Origin: Lachnospiraceae bacterium
GTDB lineage: Bacteria > Bacillota_A > Clostridia > Lachnospirales > Lachnospiraceae
Assembly: GCA_009774465.1 (NCBI GenBank)
Contig: VSNT01000006.1
Location: 1-56,563 of the forward strand
Reading direction: 5' to 3'
DNA: 56,563 nucleotides
Shown here: positions 50,392 through 56,563 of the stretch, one piece after another
How positions within the stretch are numbered: the first letter of the stretch is position 1
Layout of the letters: every line of letters starts with the position of its first letter
The notes under the pieces: model-generated
Database searches by the model: none
The model's input: the letters and a program-made list of their open reading frames with translations, nothing else
Told to the model about the DNA's origin: nothing
Translations under genes and position numbers: made by a program

Positions 50392-52089
50392 ATGAAAAAG
50401 AGAGTACTTGCGCTCTTACTGACAGCAACCATGATTCTTGGCCTTACAGCCTGCGGCGGTAAAGACACACCGGCAGCAGACGGGGGGGCAGATAGTTCAC
50501 AGACGACTACAGAGTCTGGCACAGAGAATGAAGATGCTGCCAGTACAGAAACAGCAGACGGCGAGAAGATCCTTTCCGTTCAGGTAGGACCTGATCCTGA
50601 GACCATTGATCCTGCGTTAAACTCCGCAGTAGATGGCGGTAACATGTTATTGCATTCATTTGAATGTCTGTTAGCAGTAGACGAGGATGGACAGCTGATT
50701 CCCGGACAGGCAGAAAGCTGGGAGGTAAGCGAAGACGGTCTTACATGGACTTTCCATTTAAGAGATGGATTAAAGTGGTCTGACAGCTCTGATTTAACAG
50801 CAAAGGATTTTGAATACAGCTGGAAGAGAGTCTGCGATCCTATGGTAGCTGCTCCTTATGCAGAAACCGTACTTGGTATGGTAGAAGGCTTTAGCGAGGC
50901 AATTACCGGTGATCTGGATGCACTCCAGGTTGTAGCAGCAGATGACAAGACACTGGTTGTTACTTTGGCAAATCCCTGCTCCTATTTCGGAAGCCTTGCA
51001 GCATTTGCAACCTTAAGCCCTGTTCAGCAGGCAACTGTTGAAGCAAATGGAGACGCATGGGCAACAGCAGCAGAAACCTATATTTCTAACGGACCTTTCT
51101 ATATTTCAGAGTGGGTACCCGGTTCTCATATCCTTATGAGCAAGAACCCCAACTACTGGAATGCAGATGCAATCAAGTTAGACGGTATCAAATGGCATCT
51201 GATTGAAGATGACAATGCATGTTTAAGTGCATATCAGACAGGTGAAGTTATGATGATCAAGAGTGTTCCGGCAGAAGAAATTCCTTCTTTGAGAGAAAAC
51301 AGTGATTTCTATGTAGATCCTATTATCGGAACCTACTACTTGAGCCTGAATACACAGAGAGCGCCTTTTGATGACGCAAGAGTTCGTAAGGCATTAAGCC
51401 TTGCAATTGACCGTGATTATGTTGCAAATACTCTGATGCAGGGCACATATTCACCTGCATACAACTTCATGGGGCCCGGCTGGGTTGATACTGACGGAAG
51501 CCAGTTTATTGACAATGCAAATGGCGGTCAGGCATATATTTCAGAAGATTATGAAGCAAACCTGGAAGAGGCAAAACAGCTCTTGGCTGATGCCGGTTAT
51601 CCGGATGGCGAAGGATTCCCTTCTATCGTTTATTCAACCAATGACCAGGCTTATCATAAAGTAGTTGCCGAATATCTGCAGGAAGCATGGGCACAGCTTG
51701 GCGTTGACTGCAGCGTTGACATTGTTGAATGGGCAAGCTTTACACCTATGAGACGTAACGGTGATTATGATTCATCCCGTAACGGATGGGTAGGAGATTA
51801 CAGTGATCCTTCCAATATGCTGGATCTGCTTTACTCCACCAACGGTAACAATGATGGTAAGTTTAATAATGCTGAATATGATGCAGCTATGGAACTTTCC
51901 AGAACAACCCTGGATGCAGCAGAGCGTTCACAGGCACTTCATACAGCAGAAGATATCCTGATGGAAGAAGCAGGATGTGTTCCTGTAGCTTATTACAATG
52001 ACTTCTGGTTACAGAGTGATAAGATCACAGGTTCCTGGCATTCACCTTACGGATACTGGTACTTCATGTATGCAGATATCGCTGAATAA
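50392..52089 (+). CDS. oppA: Family-5 solute-binding lipoprotein (OppA-like)
   Basis: A 565-residue protein with ribosome site GAGGAGG. The signal peptide MKKRVLALLLTATMILGLTA ends with lipobox LTAC (Cys 21). A linker of about 30 residues leads to the SBP_bac_5 domain: VQVGPDPETIDPALNSAVDG, ESWEVSEDGLTWTFHL and SNGPFYISEWVPG, with the ligand-region RNGWVGDYSDPSNMLDLL typical of peptide-binding OppA. The resemblance favours oligopeptides. Its location between two alpha-galactosidase genes raises the alternative of alpha-galactosides, which some family-5 proteins (for example AgpA of Sinorhizobium) bind. It ends at a strong terminator. Confidence 0.9.
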   Translation: MKKRVLALLLTATMILGLTACGGKDTPAADGGADSSQTTTESGTENEDAASTETADGEKILSVQVGPDPETIDPALNSAVDGGNMLLHSFECLLAVDEDGQLIPGQAESWEVSEDGLTWTFHLRDGLKWSDSSDLTAKDFEYSWKRVCDPMVAAPYAETVLGMVEGFSEAITGDLDALQVVAADDKTLVVTLANPCSYFGSLAAFATLSPVQQATVEANGDAWATAAETYISNGPFYISEWVPGSHILMSKNPNYWNADAIKLDGIKWHLIEDDNACLSAYQTGEVMMIKSVPAEEIPSLRENSDFYVDPIIGTYYLSLNTQRAPFDDARVRKALSLAIDRDYVANTLMQGTYSPAYNFMGPGWVDTDGSQFIDNANGGQAYISEDYEANLEEAKQLLADAGYPDGEGFPSIVYSTNDQAYHKVVAEYLQEAWAQLGVDCSVDIVEWASFTPMRRNGDYDSSRNGWVGDYSDPSNMLDLLYSTNGNNDGKFNNAEYDAAMELSRTTLDAAERSQALHTAEDILMEEAGCVPVAYYNDFWLQSDKITGSWHSPYGYWYFMYADIAE

Positions 52090-52117
52090 GTGTGATAAAT
52101 AAAATAAAAGATAATAT

Positions 52118-52155
52118 AGAGCAGGCGTAAGTTTTTGAGCGTCTGCTCTTTTTTT
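52118..52155 (+). terminator. Terminator of the opp operon
   Basis: 10-bp stem AGAGCAGGCG (52118-52127)/CGTCTGCTCT (52140-52149) with one G-T pair, 12-base loop, then seven or eight T. It follows the oppA stop by about 29 bases. Confidence 0.88.
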
Positions 52156-52224
52156 ATCGAAAAATAGCTTACAGTGCTGGGGATGCTGTTTTGCGGCAGA
52201 GCGGAAAAATTTAACTTTATTTAG

Positions 52225-52280
52225 TTGACAATGAAAAAAATTAGTTTATAATTTAAGTAAAAAATGTTTATTTAAGTAAA
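52225..52280 (+). promoter_or_regulatory. Promoter and direct repeats ahead of GH36 number 2
   Basis: TTGACA (52225-52230), 16-base spacer, TATAAT (52247-52252): both hexamers are perfect consensus. The 11-base direct repeat ATTTAAGTAAA occurs at 52251-52261 and 52270-52280, 19 bases apart, spanning the start point. It is a plausible regulator site. AGGAGG then precedes the start at 52302. Confidence 0.65.
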
Positions 52281-52301
52281 AGTAAATTCAGGAGGTTACA
52301 A

Positions 52302-54509
52302 ATGCCTATACAATGTTATGAAAATGTATCAAAAGATGTAAAGAAGATTATAAAAATTGATACGGCAAATACCAGCTATGTGATTGGCATAATAGATGAA
52401 GAACAGTTCCTTGGACATATATATTATGGAGCTTATTTGAATGATTATCATCTGGCGCATGTCCTGCGTGTTCAGGAACCTCCTTACATACCATCTGAAA
52501 ATAATGGAGAAAGAGTATCTTTTCTGGACAGCTTTCCAATGGAATATCCGCCGCATGGACTGGGAGATTTCAGGGAAGACTGTATCAGTATTGAAATGCC
52601 CAGTGGAAGCACCGGATTATCGCTTACTTTTGTATCCTTAAGAATTTTAGAGGGAAAGCCGGCGCTTTCAGGGCTCCCCGCTGCTTTCGGCTCTAAGGAG
52701 GAATGTACTTCCCTTGAAATTGTCTGTGAAGATGTACACACAGGGCTGAGGGCTGTGCTTTTGTATACTGCGTTTGAAAAGAAGGATGTGATCACCAGAA
52801 GTGTGAGGATCATCAATGGAGGAAAAGAACCACTCTATTTGACGAGAGCACTTAGCGCATGTCTCGATATGGATGATAAAGATTTTGAAGTGCTTTCTCT
52901 TCATGGTTCATGGGCAAGGGAGAGACAGATTCAGAGAATGCCTGTTGGTTATGGAAGGTATAGTGCGGAATCTCTTCGGGGGGAGTCCAGCCATCAGGAA
53001 CATCCTTTTTTGGCGCTTTTAAGCAGGGGAGCAGATCAGGAGCATGGAGAAGTTTATGCCATGCACTTTGTCTATTCGGGAAACTTTAAGGCACTGGTTG
53101 AGAAAGATCAATTTGACCAGATTCGAATGGTCATGGGAATTCATCCTGAAGATTTTAAATGGAAATTAGAACCTGAATGCGAATTTCAGGCACCGGAAGT
53201 AGTAATGGTTTATTCAGGAGAAGGTCTCGGAAAAATGACCAGAATTTTTCATGACTTTTATAGAAACCATTTGATACAGGGCGTCTATCGGGATAAAGAA
53301 CGTCCGGTGCTGATTAACAACTGGGAAGCAACCTACTTTGATTTTAACAGGGAAAAGCTGATTCAAATTGCAAAAGAAGCCTCAAAAAGAGGTATTGAAA
53401 TGCTGGTAATGGACGACGGGTGGTTTGGAAACCGTTATGATGAGAGACGTTCGCTTGGAGACTGGTACGTAAACGAAGAAAAACTGCCGGGGGGCCTTAA
53501 GGCACTTGTAGATGAAATAAATGGACTGGGGATGAAATTTGGTATCTGGTTTGAACCTGAAATGATTTCGCCAGATTCGGATTTATACAGAGCGCACCCT
53601 GACTGGGCAATTGCCATACAGGGAAGAGAAGGAAGCCTTTGCAGAAATCAGTATGTGCTTGACCTGACACGCAAAGAAGTAGTGGACTACGTTTATGAGA
53701 GGATTTCTGCGATACTTCACAGCGCGAACATTGAATATGTGAAGTGGGATATGAACAGGCAGCTTTCGGATGTGGGTTCTGCCTGTCTTCCGCCAGATCG
53801 TACAGGAGAGCTGTATCACAGGTATATGCTGGCAGTTTATGAACTGCAGGAGAGAATGCTGAAAGAGTTTCCTTATCTGCTTTTGGAAAACTGTTCCGGC
53901 GGCGGTGCCAGATTTGATCCGGGGATGTTGTTTTACAGTCCTCAGATATGGTGTTCTGATGATGCGGATGCCATAGAGCGTTTAAAAATACAGGAGGGAA
54001 CGGCGCTGATTTATCCGTTGTCTACCATCGGAGCACATGTTTCCGCCTGTCCCAATCATACGGTGGGAAGGAATACACCTTTTGAAACAAGAGGAAATGT
54101 AGCCCTTACAGGAACTTTTGGTTATGAGCTTGATATAACAAAACTTTCAGAAGAAGAAAAGGAAATGATTCCGGCACAAATAGCTATGTACCACAAGTAT
54201 AATGAACTTATAAGGTGTGGGGATTATTATAGAATTGCTTCATACAGTGAAAATCATTTTTACGACTGCTATGGGGTGGTGAGCAAAGATAAATCAGAAG
54301 CCTTATATACATTTGTACAGGTGCTTGGAAGACCAAACTGCCACAGCAGGAAAATTTACTTTAAAGGTCTTGCACCGGCGAAAAAGTACAGGATTGAAGG
54401 AGAAGAAGAAATTTTTACCGGAGATGTTCTTATGAAGGCAGGGTATCTTGTGCAAAATATGTGGGGAGACTTTATGAGCAGACTTATCCATTTAAGGGAG
54501 GTCCAGTAG
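52302..54509 (+). CDS. Alpha-galactosidase, GH36 (number 2)
   Basis: A 735-residue enzyme of the same family as the one at 43812 but clearly diverged (similar only at conserved motifs). It has the nucleophile Asp483 in YVKWDMNRQL, acid/base Asp553 in WCSDDADAIE, and the pocket segments MDDGWFGNRYDE and NCSGGGARFD. It has no signal peptide, so it acts inside the cell on imported galactosides. It has its own consensus promoter and is followed 36 bases later by a LacI regulator, which probably controls it. Two distinct GH36 enzymes may split mono- and oligosaccharide substrates. Confidence 0.96.
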   Translation: MPIQCYENVSKDVKKIIKIDTANTSYVIGIIDEEQFLGHIYYGAYLNDYHLAHVLRVQEPPYIPSENNGERVSFLDSFPMEYPPHGLGDFREDCISIEMPSGSTGLSLTFVSLRILEGKPALSGLPAAFGSKEECTSLEIVCEDVHTGLRAVLLYTAFEKKDVITRSVRIINGGKEPLYLTRALSACLDMDDKDFEVLSLHGSWARERQIQRMPVGYGRYSAESLRGESSHQEHPFLALLSRGADQEHGEVYAMHFVYSGNFKALVEKDQFDQIRMVMGIHPEDFKWKLEPECEFQAPEVVMVYSGEGLGKMTRIFHDFYRNHLIQGVYRDKERPVLINNWEATYFDFNREKLIQIAKEASKRGIEMLVMDDGWFGNRYDERRSLGDWYVNEEKLPGGLKALVDEINGLGMKFGIWFEPEMISPDSDLYRAHPDWAIAIQGREGSLCRNQYVLDLTRKEVVDYVYERISAILHSANIEYVKWDMNRQLSDVGSACLPPDRTGELYHRYMLAVYELQERMLKEFPYLLLENCSGGGARFDPGMLFYSPQIWCSDDADAIERLKIQEGTALIYPLSTIGAHVSACPNHTVGRNTPFETRGNVALTGTFGYELDITKLSEEEKEMIPAQIAMYHKYNELIRCGDYYRIASYSENHFYDCYGVVSKDKSEALYTFVQVLGRPNCHSRKIYFKGLAPAKKYRIEGEEEIFTGDVLMKAGYLVQNMWGDFMSRLIHLREVQ

Positions 54510-54545
54510 ATAAAAATGCAGATGAAGGGAAGGCATGAGTAAGAA

Positions 54546-55571
54546 ATGGCCAAATCGGTTAAATTAGCAGATATAGCAGAAAAGTTAAACGTTAGTACGG
54601 TGACTGTGTCCAAGGCGTTGTCAGATCAAAAAGGCGTCAGTGAGGAAATGCGGGAGCGGATCAAAAGACTGGCTCATGATATGGGGTATAAGCCGCCTGC
54701 AAAAACAAAACAGTTAAAAGACCGTAAATGCTACAATATAGGTGTGATTATCTCCGAACGCTATTGGGATCAGCAGGAGTCCTTCTACTGGAAAATGTAT
54801 CAGGAAGTAGCTACCAAAGCAGTTTCGAAGGACTGTTTTACAATGCTTGAAATTTTAAGCCAGAAAAATGAGCGGGAACTGGAATTGTCAAAGCTGGTCT
54901 CGGAGGATAGAGTAGATGGGCTGATTATTATTGGACTTTTAAAGGAAGATTATCTTTCAATGATAATAGAAAATGCCAGAGTGCCGTTTGTATGTCTGGA
55001 TTTTTATGATAAAAGTCATGAATGCAATTGTGTTGTAACAGACAATTACTTTGGAACATATAAACTTACAAATTACTTATTTGAAATGGGGCACACCAAT
55101 GTAGGGTATGTGGGTACACTTTTATATACCAACAGTATTACAGACAGATATTTTGGATATTGTAAAGCGCTTCTGGAACACGGAAAAGAGGTTAGAAAAG
55201 ACTGGATCATTGATGACAGGGACATGGATACGGGAGTTCGGGATAAGAATTTTTTCTTTCAGTTTCCGAAGGAAATGCCTACAGCTTTTGTGTGCAACTG
55301 TGATATGACGGCAGGTATATTTATTGAGGCGCTGCGGGAGAAGGGGTATCGCGTTCCGGAGGATATATCAGTGGTGGGATTTGATAATTATCCGATTCCC
55401 GGTGTGTGTAACCTGGGCATTACCACCTATGAAGTAGACATCAGAGAAATGTCGAGGAAGACAATTAATCTTCTTTTAAAACAAATAGCAGGAGATTACC
55501 GGCATCACAGTATGTCGATTGTAGAAGGGCACATGATATTAAAGGAAAGTGTCAGAAATATAAAAGAATAA
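54546..55571 (+). CDS. LacI family transcriptional regulator
   Basis: A 341-residue regulator. The N-terminal helix-turn-helix reads VKLADIAEKLNVSTVTVSKALS with the hinge helix region GVSEEMRERIKRLAHDMGYKP, and the periplasmic-binding-protein-like sensor covers about 62-341 (YNIGVIISERYWDQQ, RVDGLIIIGLL, VVGFDNYPIPG). It follows the second GH36 gene on the same strand and is presumably in its transcription unit. Proteins of this type release DNA when a sugar or sugar phosphate binds. The local alpha-galactoside genes are the natural targets. Confidence 0.93.
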   Translation: MAKSVKLADIAEKLNVSTVTVSKALSDQKGVSEEMRERIKRLAHDMGYKPPAKTKQLKDRKCYNIGVIISERYWDQQESFYWKMYQEVATKAVSKDCFTMLEILSQKNERELELSKLVSEDRVDGLIIIGLLKEDYLSMIIENARVPFVCLDFYDKSHECNCVVTDNYFGTYKLTNYLFEMGHTNVGYVGTLLYTNSITDRYFGYCKALLEHGKEVRKDWIIDDRDMDTGVRDKNFFFQFPKEMPTAFVCNCDMTAGIFIEALREKGYRVPEDISVVGFDNYPIPGVCNLGITTYEVDIREMSRKTINLLLKQIAGDYRHHSMSIVEGHMILKESVRNIKE

Positions 55572-55582
55572 TATATAAACAT

Positions 55583-55617
55583 AGACAGCGGATGTTCTAC
55601 GGGGACATCCGCTGTCT
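55583..55617. terminator. Bidirectional terminator between LacI and AraC genes
   Basis: Perfect 13-bp stem AGACAGCGGATGT (55583-55595)/ACATCCGCTGTCT (55605-55617) with a 9-base loop. It overlaps the stop codon of the convergent AraC gene at 55597. T-rich tails are weak on both sides. Confidence 0.7.
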
Positions 55618-56493
55618 GTATTCTAAAGGAGTAATTTTGTAAATTTTTTTAAATTGAGAGATGAAATGGTTTGTATTATCAATTCCTGTCAGACTCCCGA
55701 TTTCATGTATCCGGTAATTTGTGGAAGTAAGCAGATGCGCGGCATATTCCATCCGTTTTTGATTCAGATATTGAAAAGGCGGAATGGAATATGCCTGTTT
55801 AAATTCCCGGCATAACCGGTACTTGCTTACGCCCAAAGCTTCTTCCAGGCGGTCAAGCGTGTAAACGTCATTAAATTTTGTATCAAAAATTCTTTTCAGC
55901 TCTGTAATGTAAAACGGGACATTAGGGGGGGTATTGGATTCTTTTAATAGTTCACTGGTAAAACAGGTAATCAGGTGATTCAAAAGATCCGAGACGACAA
56001 GCTCATTATAGCTGCTCTTTTTACACCAGAGTCCAAGGCGTTCAAAGCACATGGAAATATCGGAATAAGGTAATACTGCAATGACAGGCGCAGTTCCTTT
56101 TGGAATTAATTCATAATAATATGACAGAGAATGTCCTTCCAGCATAATCAATTGATATTCCCATGATGAGAGAGCGATGTCAAGGCGAAAACGCTGCTGA
56201 CAGTCTAAAAATAAAAGTGAAGCCTCTGAAAGAGAAAAGACCTGATTGTTAACAGTAAGCTTTCCGCAGCCTTTTGTAGTGTATAAAAGGAGATAACAGT
56301 TAAGGAGATTGAAGTCAAAAGACCAGGGAGAGGAAGCCTTTACAGTGCCAAAAGACAAAAGGTTAAGCAAAGGCGAAGCGGATAAATCCCTTTCAGGAAA
56401 AATATATCCAAGAAATTTTTCAGCCCCGGATTCTTCATGGAAAGCCCTGGGGCAGGATACCAGGCAGGACAGAAAAGCAGATTTAATATTCAT
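55597..56493 (-). CDS. AraC family transcriptional regulator (third)
   Basis: A 298-residue protein. The start complementary to 56491-56493 is chosen because GGGGA lies just upstream; an earlier ATG is in a weaker context. The N-terminal sensor is cupin-like (LYTTKGCGKLTVNNQVFSLS). The C-terminal double helix-turn-helix covers about 200-295 (YTLDRLEEALGVSKYRLCREF and IHEIGSLTGIDNTNHFISQFKK, ending TPLEYRQR). It is not closely related to the duplicated pair at 9613/13526. It converges on the LacI gene and its target, possibly the galactoside locus, is inferred only. Confidence 0.9.
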   Translation of the reverse strand: MNIKSAFLSCLVSCPRAFHEESGAEKFLGYIFPERDLSASPLLNLLSFGTVKASSPWSFDFNLLNCYLLLYTTKGCGKLTVNNQVFSLSEASLLFLDCQQRFRLDIALSSWEYQLIMLEGHSLSYYYELIPKGTAPVIAVLPYSDISMCFERLGLWCKKSSYNELVVSDLLNHLITCFTSELLKESNTPPNVPFYITELKRIFDTKFNDVYTLDRLEEALGVSKYRLCREFKQAYSIPPFQYLNQKRMEYAAHLLTSTNYRIHEIGSLTGIDNTNHFISQFKKIYKITPLEYRQRMSP

Positions 56494-56563
56494 AAGGATT
56501 CCCCTTTTACTGTTGTGATAGAACAAATTATAATATGAATTCTGTTTAATGGCAATTATAAAT

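Overview
The window looks like chromosome from a low-GC, Gram-positive gut anaerobe, most likely a Lachnospiraceae-type Clostridia. This is inferred from strong AGGAGG ribosome sites, TTGACA/TATAAT promoters, YesM/YesN and LytTR regulators, two GH36 alpha-galactosidases, lipoprotein solute-binding proteins and BceRS/AB-like modules. No rRNA, tRNA, CRISPR array, complete insertion sequence or phage is visible. The DNA is a patchwork of intact operons separated by decayed gene ends.

Region 1-3000: two gene tails (a LytTR regulator and a DUF4143 ATPase), then an intact three-gene cassette: XRE repressor, ImmA/IrrE metallopeptidase and PIN-like nuclease. It has its own promoter and a palindromic operator. 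A small reverse-strand remnant follows. Region 3000-9600: a BlaI-M56 (BlaR1-like) pair with two operators; a YtrA-type GntR repressor with an ABC-2 exporter; a LytTR response regulator with a GHKL kinase; and a coiled-coil protein.

Region 9600-17800: two nearly identical AraC genes flank a PTS EIICB, a sugar O-acetyltransferase and a 79-residue protein, all on the minus strand. Then come an OmpR/HisKA two-component pair and a secreted PepSY-like protein. Region 17800-26000: a GH123-like hydrolase beside the decayed tail of a sugar permease, a DUF4143 ATPase, and a BceRS-BceAB-like two-component/ABC module.

Region 26000-30400 is the most striking. It holds a retron: a reverse transcriptase fused to a TOPRIM domain (Ec67-like architecture). 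The gene is split by a frameshift at a run of nine G. Upstream is a candidate msr-msd RNA bounded by perfect 11-bp inverted repeats, whose promoter would start transcription at the first repeat. Next come a TIGR00266/AIM24 protein and an ATPase with a PD-(D/E)XK-like tail, preceded by a 34-bp-period tandem repeat in which most copies carry TATAAT.

Region 30400-36500 (minus strand): a family-5 solute-binding protein, a double ABC ATPase and two DppB/C permeases, headed by a leader ending in a terminator-like hairpin, plus a DUF3842 gene. Region 36600-42500: a sugar ABC importer (binding protein and two permeases, no ATPase) with its YesM/YesN two-component system. Region 42500-56500: an AAA_4-family tail carrying 13-bp tandem repeats, a PAS-GNAT fusion, GH36 number 1, a complete Opp-type importer, GH36 number 2, a LacI regulator and a convergent AraC regulator. 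The two alpha-galactosidases around the Opp transporter suggest an alpha-galactoside locus in which the transporter may carry sugar rather than peptide.
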